DNA from: Candidatus Woykebacteria bacterium RBG_16_39_9b
Lineage (GTDB): Bacteria; Patescibacteriota; Microgenomatia; Woykebacterales; RBG-16-39-9b
Length of the DNA stretch: 12,751 bases
Direction of reading: 5' to 3'
NCBI GenBank assembly: GCA_001816695.1
Contig: MHCR01000014.1
Coordinates: forward strand, 20,127-32,877
Notes under the pieces: generated by a model
Seen by the model: the letters and a program-made list of their open reading frames with translations, nothing else
Databases searched by the model: none
Told to the model about the DNA's origin: nothing
Part shown: one piece after another, positions 6,137 through 12,751 of the stretch
Position numbering within the stretch: the stretch's first letter is position 1
Layout of the letters: every line of letters starts with the position of its first letter
Program-made: the position numbers and the translations under genes

Positions 6137-7237
6137 TTACCTTAAATCTAAGCTTGAAGAAGAGAACGTCAAATTCTTTGGTTTGATAATCACTTGCTTT
6201 CTACCTTTTTCTACGTAACCGGCGTCTATACCTTGAAATCCACTTTTCTTTATAATTTCGCTGGCTCGCTTGATGTCTTTTTCTGGCAAAAAAAGCGCGA
6301 AATCGACTCCCATATTAAACGTTTGATACATTTCATAATCCGTTAGATTAGCATGTTTTTGAATAAAAAGGAAAATCTCTTGCGGAGGAAATATTTGTTC
6401 AATAATATATGTATAGTTATGCCTGGCCCTCATAAGTTTACGCAGACCGTGACCTGTAATATTGGATATATAATGAATTTTAACATTTGAGTTTAGTAAG
6501 TTTTGAATAAGATTTGCATAGATATTTGTTTTTGTCAGGAGTGCTTCACCAAATAATTTGCCGTTTGCAAGTTTAGTTCCATAACCCCTCGAGAGTTTTT
6601 TTGCAACTGCACGAGCCAGTGAAACACCATTACAATTGATTCCGTTACTTTTTAGTAACAATATTCTATCGCCAACATTAAGATTCTTATCAGTTATTAA
6701 CTTGCTTTTTGACTTTATTATTCCAACAGCCGAACCACCCAGATCCACTGTGTCTTTCTCAACAATCCCTTTTAGAGTTGGGGTTTCGCCACCACCCCAA
6801 GTAGCTCCAGAAAGATCACAAGCCCCCTTCCAACCCTTAATAAGATCAGACATTCTCTCTGAATCTTCTAGCCAGCTGTTATCCTCTATAGCCCAATAAG
6901 CATGGACAACCAGTGGTGCTGCTCCAACAGTAATTAAATCATTGATAATTGTTGCCACTGTATCGTGCCCAATAATATCGTAATATGTTTTACCCGTTAT
7001 TTTTCGTGTAGCGTCAGCAACAAGATTCTTAGTCCCCAAGCCTTCAATTACCTGTGCCATAAAAATATTTCCTTGCTTCCAGACAAAAGCGGATTCTCCT
7101 CGACTATCTGAAACTTCAGTAAACCCGGTTTTTTTAAGGTTGGCCGATGTTTGACGCGCCACTTTCTGAGCTAGCTTTTTGATCGGATCTTTTGTATTGT
7201 AATCATCGCCTACCTGACCATAAGTAATCTTTTTCAT
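6137..7237 (-). CDS. purM: Phosphoribosylformylglycinamidine cyclo-ligase (AIR synthetase), divergent
   Basis: PurM uses ATP to close FGAM to 5-aminoimidazole ribonucleotide, step five of purine synthesis. From the ATG at 7237 the protein has 366 residues, slightly longer than the usual 340-350. Features seen are E-G-L-G-T-K (65-70, normally D-G-V-G-T-K), G-H-D-T-V-A-x-x-x-N-D-L (90-101), and W-G-G-G-E-T (147-152, normally G-G-E-T). Further on are S-N-G-x-x-x-N-G-V-S-L (197-207), N-I-T-G-H-G (259-264, normally I-T-G-G-G) and F-N-M-G-V-D (307-312). An AAGGGGG Shine-Dalgarno 5 nt upstream, and the TAATG junction with purQ, favour this start over an in-frame one 78 nt upstream that would lie inside purQ. 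Domain order and operon position make the assignment firm, but the motif changes suggest a divergent subfamily. A related ATP-binding enzyme of the same fold is the alternative. Confidence 0.87.
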   Translation of the reverse strand: MKKITYGQVGDDYNTKDPIKKLAQKVARQTSANLKKTGFTEVSDSRGESAFVWKQGNIFMAQVIEGLGTKNLVADATRKITGKTYYDIIGHDTVATIINDLITVGAAPLVVHAYWAIEDNSWLEDSERMSDLIKGWKGACDLSGATWGGGETPTLKGIVEKDTVDLGGSAVGIIKSKSKLITDKNLNVGDRILLLKSNGINCNGVSLARAVAKKLSRGYGTKLANGKLFGEALLTKTNIYANLIQNLLNSNVKIHYISNITGHGLRKLMRARHNYTYIIEQIFPPQEIFLFIQKHANLTDYEMYQTFNMGVDFALFLPEKDIKRASEIIKKSGFQGIDAGYVEKGRKQVIIKPKNLTFSSSSLDLR

Positions 7238-8013
7238 TACGACCCCCTTACGTATTCTAAAATTTCCTCGAAAACAAATGAACCATGAGGTTTTTCGAAT
7301 TTTTGTCTTCTCCAATTTGGGTGTTGTGTTAGATCAACAAACTTTTCAGGGTGGGGCATAAGTCCCAAAATTCTGCCTGAAAGATCACAAATACCTGCTA
7401 CTGCGTTAATCGAACCGTTTGGATTCGCCGGATAAGTTTGTGTTGGCTTACCAAACTTATCAGTATACCTAAAAACCACTAATTCACTATGTTCGACTCT
7501 AGCTATAGTTTTTGGATTTGCGTAAAATCTACCCTCCCCGTGATTAATAGCTAACTGAACAAGAGTTGTTTTCGGTTTTAAGAAAAGGCATCGACTTTTT
7601 TCAGTTCGTACATTTACCCAAAGGCACTCAAAGTGCCCACTGTCATTTTGAGCTAATGTCGCTTCCATCTTTCCAAAACTATTAAAAGGGAGCAAGCCGG
7701 CTCTAACCAAAACTTGAAAACCGTTGCAGATTCCAATAATTAATCCTCCCTTGTTTATATATTCTGTAAGCTGATCTTTGAGAAAACTAATTAATTCAAC
7801 TGCCAATATTTTCCCGGAAGCAACATCATCCCCGTAAGCAAAACCGCCAGGCAAAGCAAGAATTTGGAAATCTTTGAATTTCTTGTTTTTGTTTCTTAGC
7901 TCATTCACATGAACAGAAATAGCTTGACCGCCAAATTTCTCAAAAGCATAGGCGAGTTCTTCATCACAATTGGTACCGTCGGTTATGAGAACACAAACCT
8001 TTGGTTTTAACAT
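7237..8013 (-). CDS. purQ: Phosphoribosylformylglycinamidine synthase, glutaminase subunit
   Basis: This 258-residue class I glutamine amidotransferase releases ammonia from glutamine for the PurL reaction (FGAR to FGAM). The N-terminus V-C-V-L-I-T-D-G-T-N-C-D-E-E is typical for PurQ. L-P-G-G-F-A-Y-G-D-D lies at 54-63. The nucleophile Cys96 is in G-I-C-N-G-F-Q (94-100), and the rest of the triad is His221 and Glu223 in M-P-H-P-E-K. It is longer than the 225-230-residue Bacillus form, with extra residues in the region before the M-P-H-P-E motif and at the C-terminus (about 225-258). Its ATG overlaps the purL stop (TAATG), and its own stop overlaps the purM start in the same way. There is no strong Shine-Dalgarno, so coupling to purL translation is likely. 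All catalytic residues are present. Confidence 0.95.
   Translation of the reverse strand: MLKPKVCVLITDGTNCDEELAYAFEKFGGQAISVHVNELRNKNKKFKDFQILALPGGFAYGDDVASGKILAVELISFLKDQLTEYINKGGLIIGICNGFQVLVRAGLLPFNSFGKMEATLAQNDSGHFECLWVNVRTEKSRCLFLKPKTTLVQLAINHGEGRFYANPKTIARVEHSELVVFRYTDKFGKPTQTYPANPNGSINAVAGICDLSGRILGLMPHPEKFVDLTQHPNWRRQKFEKPHGSFVFEEILEYVRGS
7243..7249 (-). promoter_or_regulatory. Shine-Dalgarno that fixes the purM start
   Basis: AAGGGGG on the minus strand lies 5 nt before the purM ATG at 7237, in the last codons of purQ. It differs from AAGGAGG at one base and argues for the 366-residue form of PurM. Confidence 0.65.
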
Positions 8014-10838
8014 TAGTGAAAAATCTCAATCATTGGTTTTTGCCAAGCAATTTTTAGCCTACCGATAGATAAGCTGCATAAAGTTTTAGTTTTATCTTTA
8101 ATATCAATTGTGCTTATCTTTTTTGTCTTACCGATAATACGGTAGGGAACAGATGAAAAAAGTTTTTTTGCAACAGCTTCATCTTCCATTTCAACAAGGA
8201 ACGTACCTGCTGTCTCATTAAATAAAACAAAATCCGAACGAGCCTTAGATATCTTGGAAAGATCAACTTCTGCTCCGCATTCCCCACCAAAACACATTTC
8301 AGAAAGTGCGACCGCCAAGCCTCCCTCAGAAATATCATGACAAGCTAAAATCTTCTTTTCCTTAATTCCTCTATAAATTGAACCAAAAACTGGTTTAAGG
8401 CTTTTAAGATCAATTTTTGGTAAGACTCCTTCTGAGTCGGAGATATCAAAGTACGTTGATCCACCTAAATTTATTGTATCTGGCTTCCCGACAAGAACAA
8501 TAGTTGAACTGCTATTTTTAAAGTCGGAGCTACAAGTTTTCTTTACATTGGCAATTTTTCCAAAAACTGAAATTAAAAGTACAGGCGGAATCTTCAGCAC
8601 CTTTCTATCTGGGTAACGATACGTACTAGATAAACTGTCCTTTCCGGAGACAAAAGGCATCTTGAGAAGTTTCGCCATTTCAAAACAAGCATCGACAGAC
8701 TTATCTAAATCTGCTAAAGACTCGCTGTCGGGAAACGGCCAGACAAAATTGTCTATTAAAGCGGCTTCCTTATAATTTCCGCCAACACTTACAAAATTAG
8801 AAACAGCTTCAACAATTGCCCATATACTTCCCCAATAAGGATCGATTTTATTAAGAGCCGGATTTAAACCATGAGTAATCGCCAAACCATAAGGCTTATC
8901 AAGTAGCGGCTTTAACACAACAGCGTCGTTTGGACTGTCAAACTTTTCTCCTCCAAATGGATGTAGAGCAATCCTGCCTTGAACATTGTGATCATACATT
9001 CTAATTATTGGTTCTTTAGAACAAACATTGCCGTGAGCAATAACTTTTAGCCAAACAGACTTTAGATCTTTGGGGTTTCTCGGCTGCTTATCCCAAATCA
9101 CTCTCTTAATACTTGTACCAATCATTCTTCTTTGAGGCAGACCATGATGAAGGAAATGCATATCTAAATTACAAACTAATTGTTTTTTGTATGTCACTTT
9201 TAAGCGTTTCTTTCCATCAAAGACTCCAATCACCACTGCTTCCACATTATAAAGCTTGGCGAGATTAAGAGTTTTCTGTAGATTTCTAGGTCTAACTGCC
9301 AGTACCATTCTTTCTTGTGACTCAGATAAAAATATCTCCCATGGAGCAAGGCCAGAGTACTTCAGGGGTATTTTCTCAAGATAAATTCGCCCTCCAATAT
9401 TTTTACCCATCTCTCCCACTGCGGATGAGTATCCCCCAGCGCCACAATCTGTAATTGCACGTATTAATCCATTATCACGGAGTGCTATAACAAGATCAAT
9501 TATTCTTTTTTCTTCAATGGCGTTTCCAATTTGTACAGCAGAACCTGAAACTTCGATCGTATTGTGTGTCATCTCTCCTGATGAGAAAGTAGCACCGTGT
9601 ATCCCGTCCCTCCCAGTTCGACCTCCAATTGTAATAATTAAATCTCCTTTTTTGGGGGTACCTTTTTTAGATTTATTTTTTGGTATAAGACCAAACGATC
9701 CAACAGCCACAGTAGGCTTAGCCCTAAAATCATTATGAAAATGTACGGAACCATTATTCGTTGGGATTCCAACCCGATTACCATAATCTCTAACACCAGA
9801 GACTACCTTTCTAAGAAGGTGGTCGGGCGACAAACATCCCGGTGGAACATTCTTGATCGGTAAGTTTGGATGAGCAAAACAAAAAATATCTGTCGAGGCG
9901 ATGGGCTTTGCTCCCTGGCCGGTGCCTAAAATATCTCTAAAAACTCCTCCCGAGCCTGTCATAGCTCCACCATAAGGCTCAATTGCTGATGGGCTGTTAT
10001 GGGTTTCCACCTTACCATTTATCGCCCACCCGTCATAAAAATTTATAACACCGGAATTATCGGAAAAGGCGGAAACAATTATTTTTCTATTAAAATTTGC
10101 GGTCCTTTTTATTCGGTCAAATAACGGTTCTTTTTCCTTTCCATCAATAGTTAGATTAGCTTTAAATGTTTTATGAACACAGTGTTCGCTCCAAGTTTGA
10201 GCTAAAACTTCTACCTCACAATCAGTAGGATCCCGACCAATTTTTTTAAAGTAATTTTGAATAGTTTTCATTTCCTCTAAGTTAAGGAAGAGACGATCTT
10301 TCGAAATATTCAACAGCTCCTGATCGTTTAATCTTCTCAGTGGACTTAATTGAACATCAGATGTTTTTCCTTTGATAATCAACGTCTTTGGCGGCCCGGT
10401 TACAATATGTTCAACTGTTTCATTAACTAAAAGTCTTTTGATGATTTTATTAAGGTTCTCCTTTGTCACGCTGCCGTAAAAGGCATATTCCCATGAGGAG
10501 TCAGCTGCTGCAAGTTTAATTCCTAAATCCCTGGCAGCTTTGATAATAGAAGCAACTTCCGGGTTCATTACTCCGGGTTTGTAAGAAACTTCTAGAGTGG
10601 CCTTTGCATCTTTAAATATTGGCTGGTTAAAACTGATTTCTTGATTGATCGGATCGTATAAAACTTCATTAGTAAATTGCTTTGCGTGCTTTAAATTTAC
10701 ACCCTCAAGCCTATAAACCTTTGCTGAGCGAATCTTATAAATATTTTTTATTCTTAGCGTTCGTCTAACTTCAGATAGTAAATCCTTACCTTTTGAATCT
10801 TGTTTTTCTTTAGAGAGAATCTTTATTGTATAAACCAT
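8013..10838 (-). CDS. purL: Phosphoribosylformylglycinamidine synthase with fused PurS-like N-terminus
   Basis: This is the synthetase part of FGAM synthase (FGAR + ATP + ammonia from PurQ). At 941 residues it lies between the short PurL (about 740) and the fused E. coli form (about 1,295). Residues 1-76 and 79-154 look like two PurS-like halves; the second has Y-K-P-G-V-M-N-P-E-V-A and G-I-K-L. The catalytic part follows: Q-T-W-S-E-H-C-V-H-K-T-F (214-225), V-E-T-H-N-S-P-S-A-I-E-P-Y-G-G (277-291), G-R-T-G-R-D-G-I-H-G (406-415) and D-C-G-A-G-G-Y-S-S (464-472). The second PurM-like half holds S-G-K-D-S-L (731-736) and H-D-I-S-E-G-G-L (834-841). The protein ends near 941 without a glutaminase domain, which the adjacent purQ supplies. 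It begins 3 nt after the purH stop with only a weak AGG upstream. Confidence 0.95.
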   Translation of the reverse strand: MVYTIKILSKEKQDSKGKDLLSEVRRTLRIKNIYKIRSAKVYRLEGVNLKHAKQFTNEVLYDPINQEISFNQPIFKDAKATLEVSYKPGVMNPEVASIIKAARDLGIKLAAADSSWEYAFYGSVTKENLNKIIKRLLVNETVEHIVTGPPKTLIIKGKTSDVQLSPLRRLNDQELLNISKDRLFLNLEEMKTIQNYFKKIGRDPTDCEVEVLAQTWSEHCVHKTFKANLTIDGKEKEPLFDRIKRTANFNRKIIVSAFSDNSGVINFYDGWAINGKVETHNSPSAIEPYGGAMTGSGGVFRDILGTGQGAKPIASTDIFCFAHPNLPIKNVPPGCLSPDHLLRKVVSGVRDYGNRVGIPTNNGSVHFHNDFRAKPTVAVGSFGLIPKNKSKKGTPKKGDLIITIGGRTGRDGIHGATFSSGEMTHNTIEVSGSAVQIGNAIEEKRIIDLVIALRDNGLIRAITDCGAGGYSSAVGEMGKNIGGRIYLEKIPLKYSGLAPWEIFLSESQERMVLAVRPRNLQKTLNLAKLYNVEAVVIGVFDGKKRLKVTYKKQLVCNLDMHFLHHGLPQRRMIGTSIKRVIWDKQPRNPKDLKSVWLKVIAHGNVCSKEPIIRMYDHNVQGRIALHPFGGEKFDSPNDAVVLKPLLDKPYGLAITHGLNPALNKIDPYWGSIWAIVEAVSNFVSVGGNYKEAALIDNFVWPFPDSESLADLDKSVDACFEMAKLLKMPFVSGKDSLSSTYRYPDRKVLKIPPVLLISVFGKIANVKKTCSSDFKNSSSTIVLVGKPDTINLGGSTYFDISDSEGVLPKIDLKSLKPVFGSIYRGIKEKKILACHDISEGGLAVALSEMCFGGECGAEVDLSKISKARSDFVLFNETAGTFLVEMEDEAVAKKLFSSVPYRIIGKTKKISTIDIKDKTKTLCSLSIGRLKIAWQKPMIEIFH

Positions 10839-10841
10839 AAG

Positions 10842-12404
10842 CTAATGCCTAAAAGCCCTGATAGAGGTAAACGCCATCGTTATGTTGTACTTATTACAAA
10901 GATCGATGGTTTCTTGGTCTCGTTTTGATCCTCCTGGTTGAATAATTGCTTTAATACCAGCTTTTATTAATATTTCCGGGCCATCTGCAAATGGAAAAAA
11001 ACCATCTGAAGCAGCCGCTGCCTCTTTTGGCGTTTCACCACTCTTACCACGATCTGTATCCATGGCTTTAAAAACAGCAAGACGACAGGCTTCTTTTCGA
11101 TCCTGTTGACCAACACCGGAAGCAATAAGCGTCAGGTTTTTTACAATCGCGACAGCGTTGGATTTGGACACCTTAACAATTTTCCAAGCAAATAGCATAT
11201 CCTCAAGTTGTTTATTTGTCGGTTTTTTAATTGTCACCACTTTTAAATCTCTAGAGTTAATTTTCTTTGAATCAAAGTCCTGCTTTAAGATGCCTCCCCT
11301 GACAAATTTATAATCGTCACCACTTTTGATCTTCGGCCGTCTCAAATTGGCATTTATTAATATTATTAGGTTCTTTCTCTCTGAGAGGGCCGATAAAGCA
11401 CTTTTTGTAATTTGTGGAGCAATTAAAACTTCAAAGAATTTACCTTCGCGCAGCATCTCCAAAGATAATTTTTTATCAACCATGCGATTTACAGCTACTA
11501 TACCGCCAAAAGCGGCTAAAGGGTCACCCCCATGCCAAGCCTTTTTATAAGCCTCTTCAACACTTTTCGCGGTAGAGGCTCCAGAGGGATTTGTGTGTTT
11601 AACAACAACGCAAGACGGATCCTTCCCAAGCTCCGAAAGTGTGTCAATACAAGATGATATATCTAAAATATTGTTAAACGAAAGCTCCTTCCCTCTCAAT
11701 TTTTTAAACTTAGATAAAGAGAGATTATCTGCATCTTCTTTTCTGTAGTACCACCCACTTAAATGAGTATTTTCTCCGTAACGAAGTTGTATGCCATTGG
11801 AAAAAGATAAGTTTAGATTTGCCCCAAAACCAAATTTTTTTGCTAAATATTCACTTATAGAAGCGTCATAAATCGATATTGTTTGAAAGGCCTTATACGC
11901 AAGTTTCGATCGATTATCAAGCGAGACGTCTCCGGTTAGAAGAATTTCATTTATTATCTTTTGATAGTCGTACGAATCGCAAATTACTATGACATTTTTG
12001 TAATTTTTGGCAGCTGCTCGAAGAGCGGTTACTCCTCCTATATCTATCATTTCAATCGCTTCCTCTAAAGAATGTTTCCTAGCGATAGTCAAACTGAAAG
12101 GGTACAAATTACAAACCACCATATCGATTGGTTGTAGCCTTAATTTCTTCATTTCTCTGTTATGCATTTTACTTGACCTATCAAACAGAATTCCAGCCGC
12201 TATTTTATATGAAATGGTTTTGACTCGACCATCGAAAATCTCCGGTTCACCCGTTATTTTTTCAACCGGAATCGATTTGATTTTTGCAGATCTGAGGTAT
12301 TTATATGTACCACCAGTGGTAATAAGCTCCCAACCCAACTTACTTAAATTCCTGGCAAAATCTACTATTCCTTTTTTATTATAAACAGAAATCAACGACC
12401 TCAT
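10842..12404 (-). CDS. purH: Bifunctional AICAR formyltransferase / IMP cyclohydrolase
   Basis: PurH makes the last two purine steps, AICAR to FAICAR with 10-formyl-tetrahydrofolate and FAICAR to IMP. It has 520 residues, normal length. The N-terminal cyclohydrolase (about 1-195) starts S-V-Y-N-K-K-G-I and has T-T-G-G-T (29-33), D-G-R-V-K-T (58-63), N-L-Y-P-F (99-103), D-I-G-G-V-T (121-126) and R-A-A-A-K-N (129-134). The transferase part has R-Y-G-E-N-T-H (208-214), the catalytic pair Lys269-His270 in K-H-T-N-P-S-G, A-S-D-G-F-F-P-F-A-D-G (465-475) and I-Q-P-G-G-S (488-493). The usual L-H-P-K-x-H-G-G after V-K-T is replaced by I-S-Y-K-I-A-A-G, and the G-A-G-Q-M-S-R type segment reads G-V-G-Q-Q-D-R. 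It is the first gene of the minus-strand block. The start matches the family's N-terminus, with no clear Shine-Dalgarno. Confidence 0.95.
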   Translation of the reverse strand: MRSLISVYNKKGIVDFARNLSKLGWELITTGGTYKYLRSAKIKSIPVEKITGEPEIFDGRVKTISYKIAAGILFDRSSKMHNREMKKLRLQPIDMVVCNLYPFSLTIARKHSLEEAIEMIDIGGVTALRAAAKNYKNVIVICDSYDYQKIINEILLTGDVSLDNRSKLAYKAFQTISIYDASISEYLAKKFGFGANLNLSFSNGIQLRYGENTHLSGWYYRKEDADNLSLSKFKKLRGKELSFNNILDISSCIDTLSELGKDPSCVVVKHTNPSGASTAKSVEEAYKKAWHGGDPLAAFGGIVAVNRMVDKKLSLEMLREGKFFEVLIAPQITKSALSALSERKNLIILINANLRRPKIKSGDDYKFVRGGILKQDFDSKKINSRDLKVVTIKKPTNKQLEDMLFAWKIVKVSKSNAVAIVKNLTLIASGVGQQDRKEACRLAVFKAMDTDRGKSGETPKEAAAASDGFFPFADGPEILIKAGIKAIIQPGGSKRDQETIDLCNKYNITMAFTSIRAFRH

Positions 12405-12546
12405 TATCTTAATAAAAACCGAAAACTGCTTTTTCGAGCAGTTAATTTTAACTTATCAGATTTTTGAGAAAATTAAAAGGACACCTCTTTTAGAAAAATT
12501 CAGTTGCTAAGGCAAACTATACTCTGTTATCCTTGAAAAAAGTACA
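12405..12546. promoter_or_regulatory. Divergent intergenic region between purH and a ZIP transporter
   Basis: This 142-bp A+T-rich region must hold start signals for both directions. For the plus strand, TATACT (12518-12523) lies 23 bp before the ZIP ATG and is a fair -10, without a clear -35 at the right distance. For the minus strand, TAAAAT (12450 to 12445) is a possible -10 inside the dyad cluster, with a poor -35. I see no purine, ZTP or THF riboswitch core here. Confidence 0.4.
12420..12453. repeat. Three interlocked inverted repeats upstream of purH
   Basis: Three dyads overlap in 34 bp. CGAAAA (12420-12425) pairs with TTTTCG (12431-12436). AACTGCT (12424-12430) pairs with AGCAGTT (12437-12443), 7 bp perfect around a 6-nt loop. 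AGTTAA (12440-12445) pairs with TTAACT (12448-12453). The first two are mutually exclusive as RNA hairpins. On the purH strand the set is followed by GTTTTTATT before the ATG. AAAACCGAAAACT (12415-12427) matches the Bacillus PurBox consensus, as I remember it (AWWWCCGAACWWT), at 11 of 13 positions. It could be an operator or an attenuator-like leader; neither is proven. Confidence 0.5.
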
Positions 12547-12751
12547 ATGATACTCTCTTATATTATTATTTTTACATTTTTTGGCAGTATAACTTCTTTA
12601 GCTGGCAGTTTCTTTTTGCTTATTAAAAGAGAAATAACCGAAACTTTTTCCAACACTTTAATCAGTTTTGCTGCTGGGGCTTTAATCGGTGTAGCTTTTC
12701 TTGATCTTCTACCCGAAGCGATGGAAGAATCTGGTGGATCTAGTATCTTTA
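12547..12751 (+). CDS. ZIP-family metal transporter, N-terminal part (partial)
   Basis: The frame opens with an ATG at 12547 and runs off the right edge after 68 codons. The first segment is a hydrophobic helix (about 1-24) with a Gly-Ser-rich stretch, followed by K-R-E and a second helix. The sequence F-A-A-G-A-L-I-G-V-A-F-L-D-L-L-P-E-A (41-58) is the hallmark of ZIP transporters (ZupT/GufA-like), in which this helix is followed by a variable loop. ZIP proteins import zinc or other divalent metals across the cytoplasmic membrane. The gene is transcribed away from purH. No good Shine-Dalgarno is visible. The metal-binding helices IV and V lie outside the window, so substrate cannot be judged. 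Confidence 0.85.
   Translation, partial: MILSYIIIFTFFGSITSLAGSFFLLIKREITETFSNTLISFAAGALIGVAFLDLLPEAMEESGGSSIF

Noticed and set aside
7238..7315. 26-residue N-terminal extension of PurM
   Set aside because: It would lie within purQ; the AAGGGGG ribosome site and the TAATG junction support the internal ATG at 7237.
12007..12384. 125-codon open frame on the plus strand opposite purH
   Set aside because: It is fully antisense to conserved PurH codons and encodes no recognisable domain; long antisense frames arise from codon bias.
12405..12546. Purine, ZTP or tetrahydrofolate riboswitch upstream of purH
   Set aside because: I looked for their conserved cores and found none; the leader is short and A+T-rich with only small dyads.
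1..12751. CRISPR array, insertion sequence, att site or phage genes
   Set aside because: No spaced direct repeats, no transposase or integrase motifs and no terminal inverted repeats were seen; the tRNAs show no partial 3' duplication nearby.
1..12751. Alternative genetic code with UGA read as an amino acid
   Set aside because: All long genes are intact with standard stops and reach family-typical ends, so no recoding is needed.

Overview
The window looks like a piece of an A+T-rich bacterial chromosome. I infer a Candidate Phyla Radiation (Patescibacteria) genome, possibly of Microgenomates or Katanobacteria type. The reasons are compact gene packing, divergent but complete versions of housekeeping enzymes, a membrane-anchored Ig-like protein, a LysM tail, and several genes with no clear Shine-Dalgarno beside others with good ones. 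No UGA recoding is needed in any gene. The lineage is inferred from style; there is no rRNA or ribosomal protein here to prove it.

Left edge (1-1177, plus strand): the last 31 codons of a LysM-type protein, tRNA-Gly(CCC), tRNA-Thr(CGT), and a 251-residue protein with one membrane anchor and two extracytoplasmic Ig-like domains. This last gene converges on the minus-strand block, and the two coding regions overlap by 38 bp.

Centre and right (1140-12404, minus strand): one directon of eight genes. In transcription order they are purH, purL, purQ, purM, then after a 78-bp gap a Wzx-like flippase, a GT4 glycosyltransferase and two O-antigen polymerase/ligase-like membrane proteins. The pur genes touch or nearly touch (3-nt gap, TAATG, TAATG). 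The last glycan genes overlap by 4 and 14 nt. The purine part covers FGAR to FGAM (PurL with PurQ), FGAM to AIR (PurM), and the last two steps, AICAR to FAICAR to IMP (PurH). The glycan part is a minimal Wzx/Wzy-type set: an assembling transferase, a flippase, and two polymerase or ligase candidates.

Right edge: a divergent plus-strand gene starts at 12547 and encodes the beginning of a ZIP-family metal transporter. The 142-bp divergent intergenic region carries three interlocked inverted repeats just upstream of purH, one of them beside a near match to the Gram-positive PurBox.

I found no mobile element, CRISPR array or clear new defence system. The points most worth checking are the dyad cluster upstream of purH, the unusual residues in PurH and PurM, the fused PurS-PurL form with a separate PurQ, and the joining of purine and surface-glycan genes in one directon.
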